64,000 bases of DNA, taken from assembly GCF_000224145.3 (NCBI RefSeq), contig NW_004190420.2, positions 354,927-418,926 on the forward strand. The letters run 5' to 3'. The notes under the pieces were generated by a model. That model did not search any database. It was not told the DNA's origin and worked only from the letters and a program-made list of their open reading frames with translations. This document shows positions 1 to 10,865 of this stretch, one piece after another. Source of the DNA: Ciona intestinalis (taxonomy: Eukaryota; Chordata; Ascidiacea; Phlebobranchia; Cionidae). How positions within the stretch are numbered: the first letter of the stretch is position 1; each line of letters starts with the position of its first letter. The translations under genes and the position numbers were made by a program.

Positions 1-37
1 GCCAATGTAAAAAAAATAATAATTAAATAATACTCAC

Positions 38-79
38 CGTTTTAAATCCGTTAGGTGTGCTATCCATGGACATACTCAT
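38..79 (-). CDS. Possible first coding exon of a gene leaving the window on the left
   Basis: Read on the minus strand, an ATG at 79 opens a 14-codon segment (MSMSMDSTPNGFKT) that stops at a good splice donor (GTGAGT, positions 32-37). No second exon is in the window, so the product is unknown. The call rests only on an open frame plus a consensus donor and could be chance. Confidence 0.3.
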
Positions 80-654
80 ATGTTTCAATACAGAGCAATT
101 AAGGGACAGCGTTTAGGCTACATTTGCTGATAATACATTAACCCTAACTTAACTGCAATGAAATATTTAATTGGATGAAACCTAATTTTGTTACACAGCA
201 CCCAGAGAGCGTGGTTTTAGTTTTCTGCGGACATGCAATGCATAAGCGCATGCTTTCCTTTTTTGTTTATCGCGTCGAGCTTGGTTTGAAACAAATGTTT
301 AATTATACATGATGGGGTTTTATCTGCGTTAATTATACTTTGACCCTGTGGTTTCGCGAAGCTGTTGTTATGATAATGTAGTTTCTCCGGTGCGCCATGA
401 AACTTTTATGCAATCAAACAGTATTTAAAAGTGTTGTTCGTGCGAATTCAATTGCTAAAACAGGTTTAATTGTGCGTTTAAAGACAGTGTAATACAACAT
501 ATCAGAATAAATGGAACTACCTACAATCCATTATGTTGTATTTAGGCGTCCCCACTCAAGCAAATATGGCCTATGAAGTCGAAACGTATAGTACCCGCTT
601 TACCACTTGCAGTAAATCGTAAAGCGTAACATAAATATTATACTGTAAAAAGAT
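80..654. other. Gene-free stretch
   Basis: AT-rich sequence with no convincing exon on either strand. It would be the upstream region of the putative minus-strand exon at 38-79. No repeat was recognised before the MITE at 655. Confidence 0.4.
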
Positions 655-843
655 ATATAGTAGGGTGGGGGAAAATGGGACACCTTTAATGCATAATATC
701 CAAATAGCCTGATCGTGTTTTAAACAATTAACAACGGTCTGTGGAAGTCGTGAGGATACGGTTTTACAATTCAATGAATGTTCTTTGTTTACTACCAAAT
801 AGAAAGAGAAAACTAAACGAAAAGGTGTCCCATCTTCCCCCAC
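655..843 (+). mobile_element. MITE copy 1 (about 190-bp family)
   Basis: Begins with a TAGTAGGGTGGGGGAAAATG-type terminal repeat and ends with its inverted counterpart (GGTGTCCCATCTTCCCCCAC), abutting the assembly gap. The interior (tcctgatcgtgttttaaac, then ttctttgtttactaccaaa) is shared with about a dozen other copies in this window. No coding capacity. Confidence 0.85.
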
Positions 844-1442
844 NNNNNNNNNNNNNNNNNNNNNNNNNNNNNNNNNNNNNNNNNNNNNNNNNNNNNNNNN
901 NNNNNNNNNNNNNNNNNNNNNNNNNNNNNNNNNNNNNNNNNNNNNNNNNNNNNNNNNNNNNNNNNNNNNNNNNNNNNNNNNNNNNNNNNNNNNNNNNNNN
1001 NNNNNNNNNNNNNNNNNNNNNNNNNNNNNNNNNNNNNNNNNNNNNNNNNNNNNNNNNNNNNNNNNNNNNNNNNNNNNNNNNNNNNNNNNNNNNNNNNNNN
1101 NNNNNNNNNNNNNNNNNNNNNNNNNNNNNNNNNNNNNNNNNNNNNNNNNNNNNNNNNNNNNNNNNNNNNNNNNNNNNNNNNNNNNNNNNNNNNNNNNNNN
1201 NNNNNNNNNNNNNNNNNNNNNNNNNNNNNNNNNNNNNNNNNNNNNNNNNNNNNNNNNNNNNNNNNNNNNNNNNNNNNNNNNNNNNNNNNNNNNNNNNNNN
1301 NNNNNNNNNNNNNNNNNNNNNNNNNNNNNNNNNNNNNNNNNNNNNNNNNNNNNNNNNNNNNNNNNNNNNNNNNNNNNNNNNNNNNNNNNNNNNNNNNNNN
1401 NNNNNNNNNNNNNNNNNNNNNNNNNNNNNNNNNNNNNNNNNN
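844..1442. other. Assembly gap (599 N)
   Basis: Run of N. It probably hides the 3' end of the BTB zinc-finger gene, whose last visible exon (1613-1754) still ends at a splice donor. Confidence 0.99.
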
Positions 1443-1612
1443 TTTTTCAGCTGATTGGTTTAAAAAGTAAAGGTTCCTTATATGAATACTACTAAATAAA
1501 AAAAGTTAAGTTTAATACTATGGGTATAGCTTAAAGTGTTAAAACTCTGTGATTCTATAATATATTATAACACACAAATAACTTAGACATATATATCACA
1601 CAAATAACTTAC

Positions 1613-4600
1613 ATCTGCCACAAACACCACAAACCACAGAGTTATTAGCATTGTGGCTTTTCTGGTGGCTGAGTAAAGTACTTTTATCTTTAAATTGCTT
1701 TCCACACACCTCACAGAAGTAAGGTCTCTCCTCAGTATGCGTTAAATTGTGCCTCTGTGCCAAAAATGGTTTATAATTCATACTTTTTTAACGAATGTTC
1801 AACTTGTATCGGATTATTATTGAAATAATATTTAGTTATCAGACTTTTTGCATTATATATTTGTTTAATAATACAGCAAGCATATAACTTAAAAGTTTTA
1901 TTATATTTGTTTAGAATTATAGAAAGCTGACATGCTCCATACATGTCTTGGTCAGTTAAACTTACTTTTAAATGATCTTTATCTCTAAATTGTTTTCCAC
2001 ACTGCTCACAAGTGAATGGTCGTTCACTGGTATGCGTACGTTCGTGCCGCTTCAAGTGATCAGACTTCAAAAATAGTTTTCCACACGTTGTACAGCAATG
2101 TTTTCGGATACCTTCATATGCAATATTTATTTATTTTTAGTTCAGTTTCTGTTACAGCTTGTTTTACATGCTATATTTTATACATACAATAGGAGGGGTT
2201 ATTGTACCTTGTCTTTATAATTTTCTGTATAATATTTATATACAAAGGTGAAGTGATTTATGTTTACCTGTGTGTGATATCATATGTCTCTTTAGGTGAC
2301 TTGCACTTCGAAAAGCTTTCATACAAAGATGGCATCCAAATCTATTCGGTTGATTCTGCACGAAGTGTTTCTTCATGTGGGCTTTCCTCTGTTTTTGATC
2401 TTCCAACTCAACATGGCAGATCTCACATTTCAGAACTAAAGGTGACAAATTAATTATTTTTCGGAACAAAACATGATTTTTAGATACTGATGGAAAAATC
2501 CACTGTCATAAGTATTTAACCGGCATTTGTGCTTAAAATATCACTGAATACAAACACTAAACACTTACCAAAAGGAACACTTGCTGCTTGTAATTCCAGC
2601 ATGGAAACATTGTCCTGAAAAAAATGAATTAAACTTGCATTTTAAACAAGAATTATAAATTAACTCACAATTTGTTCAACTTGCGACTTTGTCACTTCTA
2701 CACTGTGTGTCCTGTTATGATTTTCAATGTTTTCTTTTTGTGGTAAAACATGATTTTCTTCTGTCACTGTAACAAATGGACAAAAGCAAAGAACAAGTTA
2801 AAAATAGTGGCTGTTTAATAAACTTAAATATTTGTCAAATGTACACAAATGTAAAGGTGTTTAGTATTTCACACAATGTATTGAAAAAATGTACCTGGTA
2901 AAAATCTGTCATCTGTACTGATGTCATCGGGCTCTTCCACCAGGTTTATTGTTTTGCTTATAGTGTTATATGCTTCTCGTTTAGCTTGCCTAAAACATAT
3001 CACAACAAACACAAGTATTTTTTAATTAAGTTGTGTCATACAGTGTATCAAGTAAATGTTATATTTTTAAAATAAAAGTCAAGGAACTTACAATAGTAAA
3101 AACTACATTTACTCAGTTCACATGGAAATATAGCAACTCACATAGGTGACCAAACTTGCAAAATATTTATATGAAATTGACACCCACACCATACACTCCT
3201 ACCTCTCACTTTTCCTCACATGGACCATAGATTCTGTTTCTCCAGGTTTCTTATTTCCAATGGCTGATTTTGCTTCTGGAAGAGAGTCCAATTTGATCTC
3301 TGGAATTTTTGTCACTGCTCCTACGAAATCTTGAAACAACTGAAAAAAGAAAAAAAATCTCACTAAAAGTTTTTCATAATAAAGTTCTAATAAAAATCTT
3401 ACCATGCACATATCCACCAATCCCTGCAGTTCATAAAGGCTTGCATTTTCTTTAAGCTCGAAGATATTTGATTCATTAACAGCCACATCTTCAGCATAAA
3501 TGTAACACAACATTGTTTCAAATATTTCTGCCTTTATTCCACCAATCTGTAGAAAACACAATTCGTGTTTTAGAACCTTTTTTCTGCGTAGTTTTTGTCA
3601 CTTACATCTACTGAGGTCTGGTTGTCTTTTATGATTTCACAGAAATAGTTTGAAGAAGCAACCAACAGCAGTTTATGGACAGCAAAACTTTTACCATCTG
3701 AAAAAATAAAATTAGCAATGAGACGTGGTACAATAAATTGGAATATAAACATATGTTTTGTGTTACATGATGAATGATGAAGTAACTTACGTTATCCTCA
3801 TATGACCGGAAAACGACAGTCGTTATCACACGGGTTTAACACCTTGTGCCAGCTTCTGGGTTACCATGTATGTTAGTTTGTGGGTGATTATTTTTTGGGG
3901 ATTTTTTATGTATGGCTGATAATTTAGACAACCCATTATTGACCACTGGGTTGGAGCAATTGCCGTTAAGTGTCTCGACCAAGGACACATGCCCACAATA
4001 GTAGCAGCGTCGAGCCTTGAACCCATTACCTCTAGGTCACAGGCAGACGCGTTAACCACTATGCCACACGGCGCCGAACATAATTTGAAAATAACTAGAT
4101 CATTACAACATCTTAGTTTATCTAGTAAACAATAATAGACACTAACAAAAGGTTGACAACAATTCACGAACCTAAATTAATAGTAAAGTCACAAAATCTT
4201 TTTTCTTTTCGAAATTTCCTTAGTTGTGTGAGAATTGGTGATGAAGAAGTTGATGTGAAAACCATGTTGTTGTCACTGAAGTGAATATCTGCAAAAATGA
4301 CTCATGAGACTTCACATTTCCATCAGTGTGCGTGTATTTAGGTAATATAGGAATTGACAATTTCTCCTAATTTGTCTCAACACTTAAGCGGGCAAGAGGT
4401 GATGAAACAGAACAACCGTATTATAACGAATGGCATTGCACTGCCATGCGATTTTAAATAGGTTATATTGATTGAAAATCTACTAGCTTTGATTGTTAGT
4501 CAACACACAAAAAGACAGAATATGAAAGATGCATTAAATATATTAAAAGAATGAGTGTAACTAATTTTAGTTACCTGATTCTAACAACAGCAATTCTAAG

Positions 4601-5104
4601 GCAGCTGCCCGACTAACCAATCTTCGCTCTTCTTTAAAATCATCCAATTCCCTTATTGTGGTTTTGATATCTGAGTTGTCATTCAATGTTAACGACCAAA
4701 CCACTTTCTGGTTGTTTGCATCTGGCCAGCTATGGTAGGAGGCCTTTCTTATATTTTTCCTGAAGCAAGTTACAAGACATAGTATTACACGGGTTTACAG
4801 CAAAGGTTAACAGTCAATATCACTTTGCCGGTACATTTTGTTTTATATGCCAAATTAAATTTGCATAGAAAAATAATTACCTTTTTTACCTATTCTGTGC
4901 TTAAATAACAGTTTAGTCAGTAAACATGCTATTTATCTCAGAGCTATGTTACTTACCTTTGCAGAAGTGATGAAATAGCTGCAATATCATGCTCAAATAC
5001 AGATGCATAGCATTTGAAATATTGAACAACAGCCTGATGTGACTTTCCAAGTGACACGATACTTTTCTTTACCATGACTTTACCAAATAATATAAAATAG
5101 CCTT
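1613..5104 (-). CDS. BTB/POZ and C2H2 zinc-finger protein (3' end missing in gap, 5' exon uncertain)
   Basis: Exons, 5' to 3': 4957-5104, 4575-4759, 4172-4288, 3606-3697, 3403-3546, 3203-3339, 2895-2989, 2669-2766, 2569-2614, 2268-2435, 1966-2111, 1613-1754. All have GT-AG borders and all junctions keep frame. The BTB domain runs over three exons: KEKRFCDFTINL, DGKSFAVHKLLLVASSNYF, then GGIKAEIFETMLCYIYAEDV. After an acidic linker come at least five C2H2 fingers, including CHLCMKAFRSASHLKRHMIS and CEQCGKQFRDKDHLK. The last finger (CGVCGR) is cut at a donor leading into the gap. BTB-ZF proteins are normally nuclear DNA-binding transcriptional regulators that dimerise through BTB. Unusually, about 110-130 unrecognised residues precede the BTB. 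An ATG at 5555 could start the gene but its splice phase does not fit; an internal ATG in the 4957-5104 exon (MVKKSIVSLG) or the Met at 4263 are alternatives. Confidence 0.85.
3784..4075 (-). mobile_element. tRNA-derived SINE, near full length, in a BTB-ZF intron
   Basis: On the minus strand the element starts GGCGCCGTGTGGCATAGTGG, which contains a pol III A-box-like motif, followed by a B-box-like GGGTTCAAGGCTC about 40 nt later. Its 3' part ends with a conserved tail (GTGATAACGACTGTCGTTTT) that recurs at 4.4, 8.3, 11.8 and 14.3 kb. It lies in the intron between exons 4172-4288 and 3606-3697. A composite SINE has been described in Ciona; identity with it is not tested. Confidence 0.7.
4388..4452 (+). 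mobile_element. SINE tail fragment
   Basis: Contains GAAACAGAACAACCGTATTA followed by a degenerate form of the SINE tail, without the tRNA-like head. A 5'-truncated or decayed copy in a BTB-ZF intron. Confidence 0.5.
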
Positions 5105-5555
5105 CTGCAAAAGATAAATAAAATGTCAACGGTCTTTAAAATCTATCGCGGTAATTTTTGCCACCAGTGATGAATGTCCCAAACGGGTATCTATCTGCTG
5201 TTTAATTATTGGTAGTTTCGACAATTTTACAAAAAAATATTTTGGTTCGTTACGTCATTTTATGTTTCCTCCGAGGGGAATCCCTTATAATTTATAAACT
5301 TGCAATAAAATAAGTTTTTGATTAAACTCTTACATAATTGAATTATTAAGCCATGGTTTTCTGTCCACTAAACTGGCGATCAATAAGTGTTTTTAATAAT
5401 GTTGACCCCCAACATTATAAACTCGACCGCGTTAACAAACTTTTTGAAGTGTTTATATACAAAGTATCCGAAAACGTAAACAGAAATGTTACCAACTTAT
5501 AATCTATCGGTGTTAATTTATCAAACGTAGCTTCTAAACTAACGATCAAAGACAT

Positions 5556-5778
5556 GTTTAAGGATTTAGAAGCAAAATTTTAACACTGACTGATATTTTC
5601 TAAAGCTGTATAAGACGAACGCACGCGTTTGACACGAGCTTCATATTCCAAAAGCAACTTCTGTATACGTGCTATTCTGGTGCGATTACTGAGAGTGTAT
5701 AAGCCGATACCTAAACTTAGGTTGCGACTCACTAGTCTACTTAACAGTTAATATAACCCTGTAATCGGAAAGTTGCTT
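5556..5778. promoter_or_regulatory. Candidate divergent promoter region
   Basis: If the ATG at 5555 is used, only 223 bp separate the BTB-ZF gene (minus) from the kringle gene (plus, ATG at 5779). A short AT-rich motif (ttaatataac) lies about 30 bp before the plus-strand ATG. No transcription start is visible directly, so a shared promoter is an inference. Confidence 0.35.
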
Positions 5779-8700
5779 ATGGCTTATTTAAGAATCCTGG
5801 GCATCTGTGTGTTTGTCATCATAGGAACTGCAGGTAATCTTTAATAACATCTAGTTTATAAAAAGTATGTAAAGTAACCGGATTAATTTTATATTTTCCA
5901 GCTGAACTTCAAAGGGTTGGCAAGGCAGTAAAAGAAAGAGATTTAATTGATACGAGTACGAAAGAACCAGTAATCCTCCACCAATATAAAGCAAAATGTA
6001 ACGGTGAAATAACTTCACTCAATTTTCATGCCGCGTCTGAAAGTAATTTTGTATTCCAGGTACAGATTCAGCAATTTAACTCGTAATACAGTAAAAACAC
6101 GTTATCAGTTTAAATTATTTTGTTACCTGAATTCATTTTACTTTAACTGACCGTTCATGTTACTCGACACGCCTATATGTATTGTTTTATCGGCAGGTTT
6201 GGAGACCCTGGGGTTACGAGTACAAGCTTTTGCACTCTTTGGATGTTTTAACTAAACCTGGAATCAACAAGGTAGGAATGCATCTTTATCAAAACCCGTA
6301 TACACCGATTTGTACACGCCCATACATTTTATAATACAGGCACATATGGACAGTATGTTAATATATAGTGGGGTGGGGAAAATGGGACTTCTTTAGGGCA
6401 TAATATCCCAATATCCTGATCACATTTTAAACAGTTAACAGCGGTACATGGAAGTCGTAAGGGTGCGGTTTTATAAATCCTTGTAGTTTTTTGTTTACTA
6501 CTAAAATGTACGAGAAAATATAATCAAAAGGTGTCCCATCTTTCCCCACCCTACAATATATATATTGTATATAGGTCGACCTGCTCCGACCGATACCTGT
6601 AGTAGAAGGTGATACAATAGGTTTATGCCCAATGTCCCAACCTTCAATCAATATCTTCACTCTTCAAAGAGCCTCTCATCCTATTCCAGTTACTTTTTAT
6701 GAAGGCGGCGGCTTCTTTTTAAATGGTTTGTTTTATTTTTTGTTATAATAGCAATATTACCTGTCGTAAAGACTGGCTTTGAATTAATCCTTTCAAACCG
6801 CGTAAACGGTCATAACAACCAGCATAAAACCAATAATAGGAATAATGCTTATCTCTACTTCAGGGGCAAGTTGCGAAGAGGTTCAAGCCGGTGAAGTCTG
6901 CGCACAACTACGTCATTCGTCAGGCTCTAACCTACAACGAAGAGTTTACTCGATCAATGCAATGATCGAATGCTACCCAAGTAAGTACAAATAATAAATC
7001 CAAAACTCGTTATATTCCGCAGCAATTCACCTATCGCATATTTAGACGAACCTGAAGTTGCTGCCACACCTTCGACTGTTGGAACAGCCCAAACTGATAC
7101 AGATTGTGTCGATGGTAATGGAGTTAATTATAGAGGGAAAGTGAGCATAACAAGAGGAGGAATCCCTTGTCAGGTAAGCTATATATGCTGTGTGTTACAT
7201 ATAAAAATACACGAAGCCTTAATCTACAGTTACACTGAACAATACAAGTAGCCTGTTATGTTAGCAATATACATATAGTAGGGTGGGGAAGATGGGACAC
7301 GTTTGGCCCATTATATACAAATATCCTGATCGTGTTTTAAACAATTAACAATGGGCTATTGGAGTCGAGAGAATACGGTTTTATGATTGTTTGAATTTTC
7401 TTTGTTTACTACCAAATGTGACAAGAAAATCGAATGAAAATATGTCCCATCTTCCCCCGTCCTATACGTCTCTGCAGCTGTTAAACGGACTCGACTTTAA
7501 TGTGCGTCCTGCACTCTACAGCAGGCCATTTTTGAGCCAGTGTTGGGCCTGATCCACAATATGGTCAACTTGATGTGTATTTAAAATGTTCATGTTTTAA
7601 GAAATGGAGCAGCGGACTTCCGCATGTAACAAATTATTCACCAACTTCTCACCCTGGGCAATCTCTGGAAGAAAATTTCTGTCGCAATCCAGATGGTGAC
7701 GCGAATGGTCCTTGGTGTTATACTATGGATCCAGGTCTCAGGTATATATTTATCTTTGTTGCATGGTATACATCTTTTGCAGACATATAGATCACTATGT
7801 TGAATGGTATATATAGATCCCCAAGTTACTGTTCGTGGACTTTTACCGATAAACCTTGATACGCTTTCGTATTTGTGACAGCTTTTGATGCCTTATACCC
7901 CTTGTTCCCCGAACGTTGTATAGCATATATGCGCATTGCAACATATTAATGTAATAACTACACAGGCATGATTACTGCTCCATACCCGCTTGTGGTGGCA
8001 TTGAGGCGCGTTCTTCTGCAGTAGCCACTTTGTTGAACCCATTCCCGTTTTTCGAAACACCAACAACACAGGCCTACAGCATCGGTTATGACGTCAAAGC
8101 TCGTCCTTCGTCCTTTGGATTTCCAACTACCACAATCATTCTAACAAGTTCGTTTAAGCATTGCGGTTGAGGTGCACGCGACGTATGTACGATAAACTGG
8201 CGCCGCGATGCAGTAGTTAGCACGACCTCCTCAACCCAGAGCTTACGAGTTCAACGAGGTGTATGAAACAGAACACCCGTGGTATAACGACTGTCGTTTT
8301 TCTGCCACGTTAGCAAGTTACATTTAATCCAACAGTCTCATATTTCAGACACTGCGTCAAAATGCGATGGAAGGGTGGAAAGTTTCTCCCTCTGGGCAAC
8401 TGTAACGGGAGCCATTAAATTGCAAGTGTGGCGCTACAGTGCTATGGTGGGGTTTTCCCTTTGGTGGGAAAGTCAGGTTGACGTCACGGAAGGATACAAC
8501 AAGGTAGGCGTTAAGGAATGGTCGTAATTTAGGTAACAGCAGTAGGTATGGGCGTATATGACCCTGCTGGGCACGACACATTCATGTTGCAACCCAGTGG
8601 CCGCTTATGGATTGTACCAATTGTCAGCTGTTCAGAAAAAAGTTACATGGTATTAGTAACTGCGGTGTATGAAAAATTATACGCCCGCGTTAGGTCCTGT

Positions 8701-10622
8701 TGGTTATACCGATCGTCGTTGCCCCACCACCATGCGTATACCGTCATCCGCATCCATTTATTTATCCATTCTCTTGTAGTATTTACTCACAAATTAAAGT
8801 AGAAATAACGTGTTTTTTTTATTTTTAAAGATCAGTTTCCCGATCAGTCTTGTCCGGATAGGCCGTCATGATGTGTTGGGTTTCACTTCATTACTAACTG
8901 GTTCGTCCTTCGTAAGCTACACTGATGGAGCTGGTGATTTCTATTTGTATTCGAACAGTTGTTGGAAAAAATCCAGGGGCCAACAGTGCAAGGGGTACGT
9001 CCTTGTGTGCAATGTTTACCTCTATAGATATATACCCCCTGACACAAACATTGAGTCATATAGTTTGAAAAAGTAAAATGTAAAAATTAAAAAATTACGC
9101 ACGGCATTTTTTTTAATTGAAAGCCTTTTAAAATTATTCCTTAGAACATTGTTACTTCTACATGTGTTATATCATATGTCTCTTAGTGTCTATAAACACC
9201 TGATATGCCGTTAAAAAAAACGTTTTATCGCTGTTGCATGCAAGGTCTATTGGGACCTATAACTTGTTACATGCATTCTACTATTACCTATAAAGACAGT
9301 TCAATATATGCTACTGTATAGAGACCTAACACTAGTTTCAACAGTTTGATGTTGTCCTCCCCACACGCCTCCATCAACGTTGCTGCATGGGCGAACGACA
9401 TCACTCAAAGCTTCCTTGATTCTACTATTGCAGCAAACTTACAACGAAGTGCAGAACCTCTGGCTACGCATTCACTTATTCGTGAATTTTCAATCAAAGC
9501 GGAAATAACATGCGGTAAGATTGAGATTTCACTAAAAATGGCAAAGCAACAAAGTTTACGTTTTATATAACTTAAATATAGATCAAGAGCCTTCAACTTT
9601 TGAACGGAGTGCCACTGCTGACCCAAATCCGAGACCAAATGCACCAAAACCCGTCGAACCTCAAATGCTACCTCCCCCAGGCCTGGCTGGCTTTGGTACA
9701 GCGGTGAATCGGAATTTTGTCGACTTGGTCCGCCGAAGTCGAACTATCTTCCTTCCAGGCTCAGCTTTTTCTTGCAATGGAATCCTCAACCAACTGACCG
9801 TATTTTTATCTCAAGTTCGTCCTACAGTGCAAGTCTTATACGAATTCGTGGTTGTGCAGGTACATGCAAAAGTAATTCATTTTGCCGGGATTATTGGCGC
9901 TAAATTTGCATGAAGGATATTTTCACCGACGTTAAATATTTGTCATTCAGGTTTGGAGACCCGGTGTTTATACTGATGCGAAATCCGTTGAGAGTTTGCT
10001 CTTCCCGGAGTTCAGAAGAAGCGGTTTCAGATTGATGTGGGAAACTCCTGTGTCCGGTTACTCTACTACTGCTGTCACTGTAATATATATTGCAGTATAC
10101 ATGCTTTCCGTTGCTTATTTATGTTTCTTTACAGTTAAATCAATTGACGGTTCCGGTACAGAAAGGGGACGTAGTTGGTTTCACCACAAAAAGCATGTTC
10201 GGCCAACAGAGCAGTTCTCTTCCGTTCGATACGTTTGGTGGGCAGTTCTACGCGTCAGATGCTTGTTCAAATGTCGTACCAGAGGTAAAGTCACTTTTTG
10301 GTATTTCAGATAGTTTTTACTTTGTAGCCAACGAAATAGCTTCATCGACATCGTTCCATCATGCAAGAATAGCGTCAACATCTTAACTTTGCGATTGACC
10401 TGCATGTCAAATTGCAATTCAAATCTGACCTACAGTCAAAACGCTTGCATTTCAAGTGAGTTTGTTCCATTTCAGATAAATGGCCCAATGGAAATTTTGA
10501 GCATCATGTCGCAAACCAGGCCTAGTTATGACAACGTTTGCTTTGACTTCGTTTCATCACGTACAACTGGATCTGGACGTAGGACGTATTCCATCAATGC
10601 CAATGTTGTTTGTCAAGAATAA
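5779..10622 (+). CDS. Secreted protein with one kringle and three copies of a VWRP/GD beta-rich domain
   Basis: Fifteen exons: 5779-5833, 5902-6059, 6197-6271, 6575-6725, 6864-6980, 7046-7173, 7602-7741, 7966-8147, 8349-8503, 8831-8994, 9345-9514, 9582-9859, 9951-10079, 10135-10284, 10368-10622 (last acceptor ambiguous), giving 768 aa. The N-terminus ([19 protein letters not shown]) is a signal peptide. A complete six-cysteine kringle spans about residues 206-284 ([22 protein letters not shown]). Around it are three copies of a roughly 130-residue module: a first strand set with C[ND]G, then QVWRP or QVWRY, then [11 protein letters not shown] / [16 protein letters not shown] / [13 protein letters not shown], then an FYL/FFL...C loop, closing with YSINAMIEC / FSIKAEITC / [10 protein letters not shown] do not know a family name for this module. 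Kringles bind proteins or lysine, so an extracellular binding role is likely. It lacks any protease domain. Confidence 0.85.
6363..6557 (+). mobile_element. MITE copy 2, intronic
   Basis: TATAGTGGGGTGGGGAAAAT at the start and GGTGTCCCATCTTTCCCCAC at the end, with the shared interior. It ends 17 nt before the acceptor-proximal edge of kringle-gene exon 6575-6725, so it forms most of the 3' part of that intron. Confidence 0.85.
7273..7466 (+). mobile_element. MITE copy 3, intronic
   Basis: Starts TATAGTAGGGTGGGGAAGAT and ends ATGTCCCATCTTCCCCCGTC, interior as in the other copies. It lies in the intron that splits the kringle domain (7174-7601). Confidence 0.85.
8199..8332 (+). mobile_element. 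SINE copy with internal deletion
   Basis: Head GGCGCCGCGATGCAGTAGTT joined to the tail GAGGTGTATGAAACAGAACA and ATAACGACTGTCGTTTT. The middle present in the 14.0-kb copy is missing. Located in the kringle-gene intron 8148-8348. Confidence 0.6.
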
Positions 10623-10865
10623 GGTTTTGTATGGCCAAGATTTGGTTCTTTATTATTGCACATCACAATACCGATTACTGTAATACAATATGTACACAAT
10701 TTACATTTTGATTAGCACAATATACGTTTTACTGTTTGACTGGATTAAGAGTTCGGAACCTCGGAATCGATAATTCACACATATATGTTACAACTTAACA
10801 AACTTCTGGGAAATAGCGGCAATATTAAAAGTACCAATGAAAACAACGTTAACTGTCTAAGCGTA

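Noticed and set aside
741-1454. Long open frame through the first gap
   Set aside because: Composed almost wholly of N; the coding part is MITE sequence.
4040-4075. Possible tRNA gene on the minus strand
   Set aside because: A-box and B-box-like motifs are present but no cloverleaf can be folded; it is the head of a SINE that recurs elsewhere.
5500-5760. Minus-strand open frame (LLLEYEARVKRVRSSYTALE) upstream of the BTB gene
   Set aside because: Lacks an ATG, ends in a stop before the putative start codon, and does not splice in phase to the next exon.
8357-8581. Minus-strand open frame opposite the kringle gene
   Set aside because: It is the antisense of a well-supported plus-strand exon (8349-8503).
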